A stretch of DNA of 64,000 bases from Dimorphilus gyrociliatus (lineage: Eukaryota; Annelida; Polychaeta; Dinophilidae), in assembly GCA_904063045.1 (NCBI GenBank), contig CAJFCJ010000002.1, positions 248,001-312,000 on the forward strand. The letters are read 5' to 3'. The translations under genes and the position numbers were made by a program. Under the pieces are notes generated by a model. The model was given only the letters and a program-made list of their open reading frames with translations. It was not told the DNA's origin and searched no databases. Of this stretch, positions 13,855 to 26,596 are shown one piece after another; within the stretch, counting starts at the first letter, position 1, and each line of letters begins with the position of its first letter.

Positions 13855-16166
13855 TTATTCATGATTCTCAGACGATACAGCCGACAGATGAACTGGTGCC
13901 GGATGAGTTGCCGGTGTGTTAGCCCTTGGTGTAGCGGGTTGGCTTGCTGATACATGATGAGGTCCGCCATAGTTTGCGTCTTTTTGATGAATACTAGTAA
14001 TATGTCTCTGCAGATTACCCCGGCCACTAAATCCCAACTTACAAATATCACACAAGAAATTCGCATCTTCCTGCTTTACTGCACTCTCTCCATGCGTCAT
14101 TGTATGTATACGCAGTTTCATTTTATTAGGAAAATGCACACCGCAAGTAGCACAAACGTATGCCTTCTCTCCAGTATGTGTTCGCATATGTGTTTTTAAT
14201 GACGATTTCTGCGTAAAACAAGAAACGCAAATTTCGCATTTATATGGCTTCTCCCCAGTGTGTGTTCGACGATGGCGCGTCAGGTGCGATTTTTCACTAA
14301 AAGCAGCTTCGCAAGTCTCACATTTGAAGGGTCTTTCTCCCGTATGCATCCGTCTATGTACCGTTAGATAACCTAAAAACCAAATATGAGTTGCACAAAA
14401 ATTTTCTTTGGCAATTTCTTACCTTTCTGTGCACATGCAAAGTCGCATAAATCGCAATGAAACGGCTTTTCGCCACTATGCGTTCTCTTATGGCAAACCA
14501 AGTTAGATTTGTGCGTGAAACCCTTTCCACAAGTTTCACATCTGAACGGCCTATTATCATTATTCGGTGAGATCTTCAAATCTTCACTATTCGGTGAAGT
14601 ATCATTTTTTATTATTGCCACTTGAGGAGCAACGTGCTGCTGCTGATGATGCCTTTGTTGTTCGGCCATTACAGTTCGAATGGCATCTCCAATAACCTAA
14701 TTCAATCAAGAATTGATTAAACTTCTCGTGTAAACTTAGGAATTACCTTATTTGCTAACACTTCATTATTTTGCATAGAATTTAATAGGGCAATGCCATG
14801 TGGCATATTTGTTGCTGGTAGAGTCTTAGGTGCTGTTAAATGAATGATTCTGTGCAAATCAAGCTGCTTACTATCCTTAAATTGATAACTGCACTCTTCG
14901 CACTTGAATTGACTCCCGTCATTACCTGCATGAACAACCATATTCTGAGAACCATTTTCACCCGATTGAGATTGCTTCCCATCTATAGTCATGCCACCAT
15001 TTGCTAACTCATCATCTTCTTCTTCGTTTTCCTGATCTGTTAAAAAATTATCTAGTAATTTAAAGAAAGGAACTGATTCTATCACTTACAACTAGGTTTT
15101 CCTTCTGCTTTTTCCATTTCTTGTATTGCTCTCTCTACCTTTAAAGCAGTATGCCCATTACTATTATTTGCTAACTGTGGTACGTGGGGATACGACGCAT
15201 AAGTCTGTTGGGGATAGCTCCAGTTCGGTGTCGGAGCCATAGTAACAATCTGCGATTCCTTTTGAGCGGCCGCTTCAACAAGAGGATGCAACCATTCAGC
15301 TAATGAAGGTTGTTGCTGTTGGTTTATAGCCTCATTTTCTTTTGCTATAGGTGTAGGAGAAATGTTCGAAACTCCTGGAGGCAGGGCCCCTACGTTATTT
15401 GCTTGGTTAGGAGACGGTGACACAGCTGAATGCGGCGATGTTACTTCAGATCGCTGTTGTTGCATGGGCACAGGTGAAATTCTTTGAATTGATGCTGGAT
15501 TCGGGTGAGGCGACATAACCCGATTCTGCATACTATCCTGTTGGACGTGGCTATATGTAGGGTGCGGCGACCAGGCTAAATGAGGACTAGTCGCATTCGA
15601 TCTCGTCACGTGAACGTTTGCGTTCGAATCTACCAATTGTTGCGATGGTGAATTCTGGTTTAAAAAGAGAACTTTCAGTAATAATCATTTCAAGGAACAT
15701 CGTGCTCAATGTCAGTTAGGCTTAAAATAAGATATTATTATGAACTGTCCAACATTAGTCTTAAGCCTAAAAGAATTACATAGTAATAACAGTACTGGTA
15801 TCCGAAAGGCCAAGCTACTTCGTAGCATCGTGCTATTCGAGGTTTTCCTCTTGGCATCTGTTGTGCATCAGCTGTACTTTCTCTACACTTGAAAAAGTAC
15901 GATATTCTTTGAATATGCATAAAATTCAAAATTTAAAATACGTAAATAAGCGAAGTGTTATGTTGTTATCCGAATATGAAAATTATAAAATCACATGGTA
16001 CAACTAGGCTTTCACTACTACGTTCGCAGCTTGCCAACAACATCGACAAAAAATAGTGGAATTTAGGTAAAAGGCAATTGAAAAATTAGCTTACGTTCTC
16101 CTGTGCTTTACTAGGATTAACTCCTGGATATGAAGCAAAAGGTTGTTGATAAGGTGCTTCCGCCAT
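13855..16166 (-). CDS. C2H2 zinc-finger transcription factor with seven fingers
   Basis: Exons are read as 16095-16166, 15090-15654, 14747-15036, 14423-14696 and 13855-14372. The start [10 protein letters not shown] has a strong context (CCAAAATGGC). The N-terminal half is rich in Gln, Pro, Ser and Asn, with repeated SPHP-type motifs, typical of a regulatory low-complexity region. One isolated finger ([10 protein letters not shown]) is followed by a run of fingers starting FRCETC, FHCDLC, FKCETC, YKCEIC and YVCATC, joined by HTGEKP-type linkers. A last finger ([10 protein letters not shown]) sits near the C-terminus. This indicates a nuclear sequence-specific DNA-binding protein. The linked tandem fingers followed by a separate last finger recall Ikaros-like and other finger families, but I cannot assign an orthologue. 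The gene has upstream 5' exons, including a possible 16-base micro-exon at 16408-16423. Confidence 0.9.
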
Positions 16167-17107
16167 TTTGGAGCTATACTGCTCACTTCCTGTTTGCTGC
16201 AACGACGTTATTTGAGAAATTCGGCTTGCTGAGGAGTAAAGAGCCGTAAGAATTCACATGTATGAGGTTTAATAGTAAGGATAGACGATCTGGAATGCAT
16301 GCGACGACATAAATTTGGAGGGTGGGGCGAAACGCGAGCGATAATAGGCGTACCATCGCGTTACGGCAAGCAATTCCGCAAGCCTATTCTTGTTTCATAA
16401 AACTTACCGATTTGGCCTGAAGACTGTAGAATGTGTATTTATTAAGAGGATGACATTAAATTCCCTTCGATTTTTCTGTTTTCAAGCAGTGAATAACATG
16501 AAAAACAATCACCTGCAAAATTTGGCCTAATTTAGTTGACACCTCACTATCGAATGCAGTCCTACTGTTACGCTGTCCTATACACACTGACGTATAACTA
16601 AACTCTTCATGCGTCGTGTTTTAAACATGGCGCTCAAAGAATAGTATTACAAATTCATTGAAATAAGCGAAGCATACTACTGACTCTTTGAGCTATTTAA
16701 ACTCTAGAGAGCGATATAGGCTGAAATTTTTCCTAGTTCACTAACTTTTCCTTCAGTTTATACGATAGTTTGATGATAAAAAGATGCCGCTTTTATTTAT
16801 TTTTCTCTAATGATAATATTAAGTCACATTTATAAGCCCCGATCTATCATTTCCCGTATCTAAAAGCAGATATTCACAATGGTTTTGCGGGTCGGTCGTT
16901 CATCTTTTCTACGAATGATTAGGCCTACTACTTGGTCTGAGGCTTTCTTATATAAACTACGTCGTCACTATTTTACAACCTGATTGTCGTTTGAGACGTG
17001 CGTTATCTTATTAAGGGAAGACTTTATAAACTTTTTCATGACACGATGTCAGTTTTGTACGACAATCCACCTGCACATTTAAAATCTACAAAAAACTTTC
17101 CTCCGTC
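16167..17107. promoter_or_regulatory. Divergent region between zinc-finger and ERM genes, with 5' exons
   Basis: About 940 bases between divergent start codons. On the minus strand there are splice-like borders: an acceptor near 16235, a 16-base segment at 16408-16423 flanked by CTACAG and GTAAGT, and a donor near 16510. These suggest 5' UTR exons of the zinc-finger gene. The rest holds the ERM promoter; no further gene was seen. Confidence 0.45.
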
Positions 17108-19842
17108 ATGCCGAAAAGTGGAAGCGAGAAACAAGTTTGTTATTTGTATTTATTGTTTCTCTTGTTCTTCTAAAGGTCTTTTAGGCCTATGCAATCGATG
17201 AACAAAGGTCATCTTATAAAAAATTGAGGACTTCTTTTCAGATTAAAATATTGGTTAAGGCACTCGAAACAGAATTGGAATTTTCTATCTCTCCCTCAAC
17301 AAACGGTCATCAATTACTGTATGAGGTTAACCGTAAAAAAATTCTCCTAATATTTATTATAATAAAAGTATCGTTATTAGATCTCACAAGTTCTAGGCCT
17401 ACACGAGAGGTGTTTTTTCGCTTTACAATGCGCGGATACAAGAAATAAGCAGTCTTGGATAAAACTGAATCAAGCGGTTCGTTTTTACTTGGATAGACTG
17501 TTTTTATTATTCTCTAAATACATACCTCTCTCTCGATCTCTCCAGATCTCTTTTTGATTCTTTTTTTTGTATTTCCTTTTCACTCATACGCACACACATA
17601 CACACACGCACACACTCTCACATTTACCTCTTTCTCTTCCTATCTTTCTCTCTCTATCCTCTCATCATATAAAAATTTATTGAGCATATATTTCACAGAT
17701 ATCAAATCAAAATGTTATGAAAATGAAAAATCCTACTTTAGATTTAAAAATTCGATTCTATCCAGAAGATGTCCAGGAAGAGCTGAAATCTCCAATTTCT
17801 CTCGTTTAGTATTTCACCTTAACGTTAATCTCTCATTTAAATAATAAATAACGCAAAGTTTTTACGTAACGTATTTTTATACTCGATCGTCTCTTATATT
17901 AGAAATATTACTATGAAGACGTGAAAGATAATATTTTAAACGGTCTATGGGAGTGTCCTTTAGAAAATGCTTTATTGTTAGCTTCATTCGCGATAATAGA
18001 AAAATATGGCCCTTACAACGAAGCAAAGAATTTCAACGAAATTTTAATAAAAGAAAACTACTTTCTCCCAAAAAGGTATAATATAGAAAATGCAAGTGAT
18101 TACGCAATATTTACCTTTTTATCCTGTTAAATTAGCTTCGAGGGCTATCATGCTATAATATCTGAAGAATGGCAGAGTAAAATCTTGCAACTATTTCAAG
18201 ATCATAGTAATATTGATAGGTAAGCAGATAAATTGCATATCCGCCTTGTGAAATTCATTTTAATCGATAAGAGTATAAAACGTTAGTGCGTGAGTTTATG
18301 CCGTTCAATAAGCTTTGATTTTTAATAAGTAAATCACGTTAACATAAAATGGGTATACCCTTAGATGGCGCTAACTAAAATTGATTATCTATAATTATTA
18401 TTTCAATCACTCTGAACAGTGACCAGGCACGCATAGAGTATTTAAAGGCTGCTCAAGATTTACCTTCGTTCGGAATGAGTTATTACCAAATAAAAAATAA
18501 GAGAGGCTCGACTGTCTATCTTGGTATTGATGCAGTTGGAATAAGCGTATTTGAAATGCACGACAAGCTAGTATCCAATTTCAATTAAATCTTACTTTAA
18601 TTCATTTATAACACTTACACATTTCTGAAGTGTATAATAGATTTTCGTTTGTGTACATTTATAGGACTACGCCAAAAGTTGGGTTTCCGTGGTCAGAAAT
18701 ACAATCGATATCTTTTACAGGAAAGAAATTCATTATCAAGTCTATAGACAACGATCCAAATTCTATGGTATCTCTCTTATTATATTACTTTTATAGTATT
18801 TCAAAAGAAAATTCCTTTTACTCTTTATAGCAACAAACACTGATATTTTTTACCCAAACTGTGAAAAAGAGCAATGAGATATTATTATTATGTATGGGTT
18901 ATCACGAACTCTATATGAGGAAGCGACGGGAAACAACGAATGAGCCAGAAGATGAATTTACCGCTGTAGAGACATGGTTGGAATTATAGAATAATGTATT
19001 AATTTACAGTTAATTTTTCCTTTGTAATATTATCAGTTTACCAAAAACTCCGGAACACAAAGAAGAATGCGATAGAGATAGTGAAAAATCTATTGAAGAG
19101 TGTAACCAGAGTGTTACCTCGGATGAAGAGAGAGTTGATAGTCAGCAAAGTGATTATTTGAGTAGTATACTCTGGAGTATATATATTTTTTAAAATCGTT
19201 ACCTTTACATTTATGTGCGTACAGAGGATGTCGAAGAAGAATATTGTAATAATTCAAGTGTAGAGATTAGTGAGAAAAGTGAGAAAAATATAAAAGAAAA
19301 TAACGAGCCTACGCCCTATGATATAGAAGGAAAAGAAAAGACAGAAGAAACGGAGGATAATAAGTCGTCAATTGACGCAAAAGATTATACAGTTGTTATG
19401 AGACCAAAGAAACCTAAAACTAGCTTTGTACCTACACCTGATGAGTACATTAATGAAGATGTTTCAACTTGTTTATGCGGTATGGTATTTTTAAGTGTGA
19501 AAACGCCAAATTGACAACTACAAAGCTAAATTTTATTATTCTTTATGAACCAGTTGTTGAAGCGCAATTGGAAACAAATTCAAATGCTCCAAGGCCAGAG
19601 GAAGAAAAGAATCCATTTGTTGATGAGCACAGGGTCGTATATAAGAAACTTATAGTTGGTTTTTTTTTTCAATCTAAAGTTAGAATAATAAAACTAATTA
19701 ATTTTTACAGCAACTATTCGAAGAGCTATCCAAAAAGCCCGATTCAATAGAAACCTGGTCTGCTGTTAATAAGTATAAGACATTGAAAGAAATTCGAAGA
19801 GGTTATACAAAGGAAAGGATAGCCATATTCGAGGGCATGTGA
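17108..19842 (+). CDS. Divergent ezrin/radixin/moesin (ERM) protein without the coiled-coil rod
   Basis: About 12 short exons can be joined. The start at 17108 (MPKSGSEKQ) resembles the MPK start of ERM proteins, and its exon joins in phase to [17 protein letters not shown] at 17242. FERM lobe landmarks follow: [79 protein letters not shown] and [13 protein letters not shown]. The last exon ends [23 protein letters not shown], the actin-binding ERM tail including the conserved regulatory threonine. ERM proteins link membrane proteins to actin and are opened by PIP2 and phosphorylation of that threonine. Here the roughly 165 residues between FERM domain and tail are acidic and Ser/Glu/Lys-rich, not a long heptad helix. 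Total length is about 515 residues, against about 580 normally. The join near 18583/18665 needs a GC donor or is misread. Merlin is excluded by the tail. Confidence 0.85.
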
Positions 19843-19931
19843 AGAAAAACGCGAAAATTTTTCCCTTAGCCTGTATTTATATAATTAACTGCCATATTAG
19901 GAAGCAAGCATTGCGATAATGTTGTTTTACA

Positions 19932-22900
19932 TTATGCTCTTCGTAGACGTTTCTCTAAGTTTTGATACTGTGTTAACAAAAAATTATATGATTTGTAGTA
20001 TAAGAAATAATATGAAAAGCAGAGCGCTATTGTGCTAAAACTGACCTTTCTATACATTGATCTGACTCTCATTTTCATCTCGCTCATTGCCATTTCCATC
20101 CCCTCAATACGTCTATCAACCAAATCAACAGTCTCCATCACGTCTTCGTCATCGTTTACAGTGTCAGTAGATCGTTTTCTTCTTGATTTTGTTGAATATT
20201 TATCAGTAGTTTGAACAAAAAATTGTCCCGCGTTTTTACAGTCTTAATAAAATGGAAAATGAAATTTTTATTGATTAATTTATCTGTCAGAGTAGTTTTT
20301 AAAGTTACTAAATCGACTTACCAGTACAACATTCAGCCCAAGGCTCAAAACTCATTTTCGGTACGGCTTTACAATCCGTAAAATTTTTCGAGAAAATAAA
20401 AACGTCTTTAGTAACGTTTTTAATATTATCGCTATTTTCACAAATAATTCCATCTAGTGTCGTTAATTGAATTTGAGCCAACTGATCTTTAGTAAATACA
20501 CCTTCTTTTTCGTACCAAAACCTATCACCGTCTCTTAAACGTTTAAATTGATCTACAAGTATATGAAGGAAAGTATCTCCAATTAACGCATCTTCAGGAT
20601 ATTTCTCTAATATGCCGCCTATATACAAATCAATATTTTCAACCGAGCCATATACCTCTTCTAATAGCGTTATCATGCTTGGATCTTGCACTATCTCAGA
20701 TAGATCACGGAAGCTTCGCACTGGAGATAGGCCAAATTTTTCCCTATATTTTACATACGGTGGGAGGCCGTGATCTCTTCCTCTCTGTATATTAAGAGCT
20801 AATAAATCTAAAGCTATTCTATGCGCAAATTTAAATAGCTTCTCGGTTAATTCTTTATTTAGACCACCATCGGGTCTCTTTAGTTTTGAGTGAAACAACC
20901 CTCTCAAAATAGGGTCTATACCACCCTCTTCTAAAAGGCGAAAAGGAGCAAAAAAAGCTCGATGCAATGATAAATGCCCATGAGTGTCTTCATCAAATGT
21001 GCTATTTAATCGCAACAGTTGTGGTTGAATAAGTGTGTGACCGAAACGAAATGCAGCTGTTGCAAATTCGTTACTTATTGACGGATCTACAGTGGGATTG
21101 TATCCTTTGTATTCTCCTAGCAATTTCATGCCCTTAATACCAATAACTTTAGGTAGCCATTGTTTGTAGGTTATATGCTGCATCAGAGCTCCCACAATTT
21201 TTCTAGTTTCATAAAAACTAAACTCTTTGTCCCATCTAACATTCAGACTTTTTAAACGTTTTGCTATTCTATTATGTTCTCTAAAAAAGATTGTATGCAT
21301 TGATAATAACCCTAGCTGCTCATTAGATCTATGATCGCCAGCGTGAAAGCAAGGTATATGGGCGCTATTGGGGTCAACTTGACAATCAATAGCACCCCGA
21401 CCTTCATGATATGGAAGAAGAGGCTTTCCATTTAAGTAAATACCCTCTTTTAATAAACCGGAATCAGAGTAAAGATCTCTTAACATTCTAGTCTCATCTT
21501 CATCACTTCCGTATACATTTGATGCATCTATCCATCCTGTTATCTGATTAATTTGCTCTCTAAATGATACTTGACCGGTTAAAATAGATGTTAAACCTGA
21601 CGAACAGATAGCTGAGGATCTAGTAAATCCCATGCATTTTCGTCTAAGTATTCTTGGATCATCATCGGGTATTCTTATAGGAAAGCATGGAGCTTCATTA
21701 GAGCAGCTTTCATTACAAAATCTACCGTCAGAAAATCTGGCTAAACTTGCGGCTTGCGGCGTAAAAGTTATATCGTGGTCAAGAAATTGACCCCATTGCA
21801 TGAGCATATGAGAATATTTATCATGGACGGTATTCCTATGCTTAGTAAAGGCAATAGATATTGCCCTAGCGCTTGCTAATTGGAAACCATTATGTAATTT
21901 TTCTTCGTTCCATCCTCTAGGTGTTGTCCAACCGTTATCGTATTGAGCCGGTAAAAGCCGTATTAGAGGGGTTAGAGCAGCACCGAATGTGGTTTTTTGA
22001 TAATTATTACATGAACCATTAATTGATCGAAACTTGTTATGATAGCATAATCTCGAACAACTAGGTTCGTATAATGAAACCATGCAGCCAGATAAATTTG
22101 CTAATAAGAAAACGTTCTCCTCCGTTATATCCAGATTTTTTGCTTTATTCGTTACATTTTTTAATTGTGTTCCCTCTAACTTATTCACAAGTATTTCCAA
22201 AGTTCTTTCAAGAATATCAGCAGGCCCAGATAGGGATCTAACAAGATGAGATGGCCTTCTAAATAAATCCAATAACTCGTTAGGTGTTCTCGATCGACCA
22301 GATTGTAATTGCTCAACAGTTTTATCGACAGCTGATTCAACGCTCTTCATAGCCTCTTTTATTGTGAAATTTAATACTTTAGTGTCCACTTCAGCCTTTT
22401 TTGCGACTTGGTTAGTTACAAAAAGTTTAGCATATGTATTTATAGAGCCAGCAGCGTTACTTGCTTCGCAAAGGTAAATACCACTATCGTTCAAACTGAG
22501 GTCATTTATTTTAAGTAGTCCACGTTCCACATAGAACTTCTTTGATGAATGTATTGTTCTATTGTTATGCTTCCAAAGCTATCGAAAGTAAACTTTTTCA
22601 AAAGGAAAAACAGACTAATTATCTTATTACTATATACGGTTCAGGAGATCCTCTTGCCGAACACTTGAAAGACACTGTCGATTTTTGAGGTGCAACAACA
22701 TCATAAGGAGTAACAGAAAAAACTGGAATATCTGTTTTTAGGGATTAAATAATGAACTAGAATCGTACGTTTTCAAGATTTTCTGATAAATCAGAACTGG
22801 TACAAGTGAATTCAATCAAACCTGGTTCCTTAATAGATAAAGTTGCTCTCCTAACAACGCTTCCAACTGAGTTAGACGCTTTGCATTGGTAAACACCTAA

Positions 22901-25415
22901 ATCCGACTTTTGAACGCCTAAAATACGTAACATAGCAGCATCTAGCTCGAAGCTAATATGAGGATCACCGAAAACTCTGGGCGTTGGATGGCCATTAAGG
23001 GTCCACTAGTATTTAATTATGATTTTAGTCGAGTATCTTAAATTCTGAAATTCTTTAATACCTCAACAATAGGTGTAGGGAAACCTTCTGTATCACAATG
23101 AAAAGTTACCATTTCACCCAATTTGGTCACCTAACAAAAAAGTTTAAACAAGTGATCAATTCTTTCTTACATAGACAACCAAAATACTTTATCTCTTGGA
23201 CGTTTAATTATTGTCGGTTTCTCAAAAACTTCAACAGACGCATGACTGTTTATACTACCGTGTTTATTTGTCGCAACGCAAATATAGTGGGCTCTGTCTG
23301 CCATCCTTATGTCTCGTATAACAAGGACTCCAGATCCTGTTTTTTTTTATGATGTAAATAGGGTTTACTTATTATTCAAATTATTATAATAAAAAAACAG
23401 CAAATATTGAACCTCCGTGAGAAACTCGAGAACTTTCAACGAGTTCAACTCCATTTTTAAACCACGTAATATTAGGAAGTGGATTACCGGATGCTGCACA
23501 TTTTAATGTAAGGAATTCACCAGCTAAAACTTCAACACTCTGAGGTTTCACAATAAAAACAGGGGGTTCCGCACCTTCTTTCTTCCGTCCTTTAATTCGT
23601 AATCTTGCCACGTCGGATTCAATTTTTCCTACGGCATTCTGAGCAGCACAATGATACAATCCCACATCTGAGTGAGTAACATTACTAATCATTAATGTTC
23701 CATCATTTAAAATTGAAAATTTTGACGATTTATCAGTTTTCAATAAAAATTCATTATGATACCACATCTGATATGGCTGAGGATTTCCATAAGATTTACA
23801 ACGAAAGAAAGCTTCATTTCCTAACGCTACTACGGTTTCTTCGGGATGTATCAGTATTTTTGGAAATTCTAAACGTAGTAAATAGAATAGAAAGAATTAA
23901 ATTATTGAATATAATAAGTTAATGATAGTTATTTCTTGTTCAACAAACCACAATTCAGCATATCCACGTCAATGTAACTTAATTTCATATGCCTTAATTT
24001 CTCAGGATAGTAACAAGAACCAATTATCCTATGATTTTTAATAGCAATTTCAGACAACCAAGCAGATTGGCAATCGCACCATAATGGATTATCATTTAAG
24101 TTAATTCTGGTATTATTCAAATTTTTAAATATATTTCTAGGTAAACGTTCGATTGCATTTTTTTGTAAAGTTCTGTAAAAAATTTGATTTTATATGTCAA
24201 TTAATTTTTCTTTAAATCTAAAGTTTAAGAAAAAGAAAAGAACCATACAATTTTTTAAGTTTGACAAGTTCAGTGAAAGTATCCGGTACCAGACTGTTTA
24301 TTTTATTTTCATGCAATTGTAAAATTTCCAATTTATGTAGTCCAGAAAACGCATATGTTCCAATTTTTAATATTTTATTTTTATATAAGAGTCTAGCATA
24401 TGTAAAAGAATAATAAGGTTAAGCGTAAAAAGATATCTATGTAAAATGAACCTACAAGTGTTTCAGATTGGGCAAACCTAAAAAAACATTGTCTTCTAAA
24501 TCGGTTATATGGTTATTATTTAAAATTCTGAAAAAAAATGAAATAATTTACTTAGTAACAACAGTTTATTATAATTACTGAAAATTCATTTATATATAAA
24601 GCTTACAATGTCTCAAGATTGCGAAATCGTTTAAAGTCTTCCATGGAAAGATGATTGATATTGTTTGACCGAAAGTCTCTGAAAATATGAATAAATTAGA
24701 CACCTGCAATCCATTTCTTTGCTTATTTATGTTGTATGGTATAAGAAGCATCGACGTTGTCAAGATTCTGATATTATTTGGGCCTATTATTTAACTTAAA
24801 AGTATTTAGTAATAAATAAAAATAATCAACAAGGGGGAATGCGAAAAGTATAGCCTGCTTACTTGATTTTAAAACATCTTATAGCAGGTTACACTTAAGA
24901 AATAATTGAAAGAGTGGTATTCTATTCTGACATATAGCAGACATTGCTAAAGTGTTACAGACTTAAATCAAAGGATGCTCTGAGAGACAAACATGAATAT
25001 AAAAATGGATAGAATGTTTGCGCCCAAAGAGCAGATGCACTATCATCTATCGTGAAACTTTAAAAGTAAACGTTCTCAGGTCTCATAAAAAGTCGCGTAA
25101 TCACAAAAGTAGCTTTGATCATCATTCAACGCACGTGAGAAGTAGACTATTTCAATATTGACTTTTCCCCAAAGAGAACAGTTCTCTTTCTAACTTTCCT
25201 ACATTCCTCAAAGTCAAACTTTTCCGAACTTCTCTTTTACATACTTACAATAATTTAACATCTTCAGAAATTCCTGTAGGTATATTGTTACGAAATCCAA
25301 ACGAACATCTTACAGCAAAGTTGTTGCAATTACAGTTTGTAGGACAAACTGAAACTTCTCTAAATTGATACTGAGAAATCAAGGTAAAAATCACAATTAC
25401 GATCAAAAGTTTCAT
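19932..25415 (-). CDS. PXDN: Peroxidasin (extracellular matrix haem peroxidase)
   Basis: The start at 25415 begins a signal peptide (MKLLIVIVIFTLI) followed by an LRR N-cap (CPTNCNCN). LRR exons run to about 23929, ending with a cysteine cap (NPLWCDCQSAW). Several immunoglobulin domains follow (about 23870-22480; one reads DVGLYHCAAQNAVG). The peroxidase domain lies in 22530-20308: QWGQFLDHDITF holds the distal site, FRFGHTLI the proximal histidine, and LNIQRGRDHG the typical substrate-side motif. Peroxidasin makes hypobromous acid and forms the sulfilimine cross-links of collagen IV in basement membranes. After the peroxidase comes CCTDCKNAGQF, then a basic RRKR site that a furin-like protease could cut, then a charged helix ending EKRLRRA. 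The von Willebrand C domain found at the end of human peroxidasin is absent. Internal intron borders were not all resolved. Confidence 0.93.
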
Positions 25416-25824
25416 TTTTCATTTAATTAAAATAATGCTACTGCAACTATAGGATGTCTTCCTGAAAATATTTTAAAAGAATAGTAGAACAAAATGAAAA
25501 GTGGGGATGTGTAAGACAAAACGCGCCAAAACGAACTACTCATTCAAAAATAGTATTACTACGCGATTTAATAAAGTTTTATGAAAAATATATCTTAATA
25601 AATATGTTATTATTTATGAATATTATTTAGAAAAAGTATTTTTATAGAAATCTTCTCAATATTTATATATTTTAAGCGAAGTTCTAAAAAAAAATTTTTT
25701 TTTACACGTTTTATTCTGGTTAGCACTTGTGTAGCCATTTTGCCGGTGTGAAGGCTTCACTGACTAACATAACAATTATCCTATTTTCTCACGCTTTTCA
25801 TAGTAATTTACTTTGTCATAAACA
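25416..25824. promoter_or_regulatory. Divergent region between peroxidasin and FKBP12
   Basis: 409 AT-rich bases between two divergent start codons. It contains both promoters and 5' UTRs. No specific element can be named. Confidence 0.35.
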
Positions 25825-26310
25825 ATGGGTGTTCAAATTGAAAGAATCCAACAAGGAGATGGTAAATATTGCTCGCCAATCTTATTAAATTCACTATATT
25901 TGGATATTTCCAAATTTTAATTTTTGTCCTATTGCTTGCTATTTACGGAAATGTCTTTTTCAGGCGCCAGCTATCCATCAAAGGGACAGACAGTTCATGT
26001 TCATTATACTGGTAAGAAATCTGCAATACATTCAGACAGAGTTTTTAAGATTAAACCATTTTGAATAGGAACATTGACCAATGGAAAAAAATTTGACTCT
26101 TCTCGTGACAAGGGAAAGCCATTCACATTCAAGCTTGGTTGCGGTCAAGTAATCAAAGGTTGGGATGAAGGTGTTTCGCAAATGAGCGTTGGAGAAAGAG
26201 CAAAGCTCACTTGCAGTCCAGATTACGCTTACGGTTCCAAAGGATTCCCAGGATTGATTCCCCCAAACTCAACCCTCGTTTTCGATGTTGAATTATTAAA
26301 AATTTCTTAA
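25825..26310 (+). CDS. FKBP1A: FKBP12-type peptidyl-prolyl cis-trans isomerase
   Basis: Three exons (25825-25861, 25964-26011, 26069-26310) encode a 108-residue protein, the normal FKBP12 length. It starts [13 protein letters not shown] and contains [40 protein letters not shown] and TLVFDVELL. These cover the hydrophobic active-site pocket (Tyr, Phe, Asp, Val-Ile, Trp, Tyr and Phe all present). FKBP12 isomerises proline bonds, binds FK506 and rapamycin, and in animals docks on the GS region of type I TGF-beta receptors and on ryanodine receptors. A type I receptor gene lies 18 kb away, but no shared regulation is implied. Poly(A) signals AATAAA follow from 26348. Confidence 0.98.
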
Positions 26311-26596
26311 ATTAAGAACAAATTATTTGTCATAAAGGGATTAAGAGAATAAAATTATTCTTTAATGCTTGTCAAATGATAGAATAAATAAACAAAACTG
26401 AAAGATAGTGAGTTGTTTATTTGAATTCTGCATGCAAAGTAACAGTGAAAATTCTTTTAATTATTAAAAGTTACATTGTTAATTTATTAAATCATCAGTA
26501 AAGATATGAAGTAAAATTTTTTTTGAAGTCGTTCAGGCGAAAGGATTCTGTTAAAAATGAAAATATAAAGTAATTAACAATAACAGATATATTGTG

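Noticed and set aside
17554-17844. ORF with His-Thr repeats
   Set aside because: It translates a CACACA/CTCT-type repeat and intron. The real ERM exon here is in another frame ([12 protein letters not shown]).
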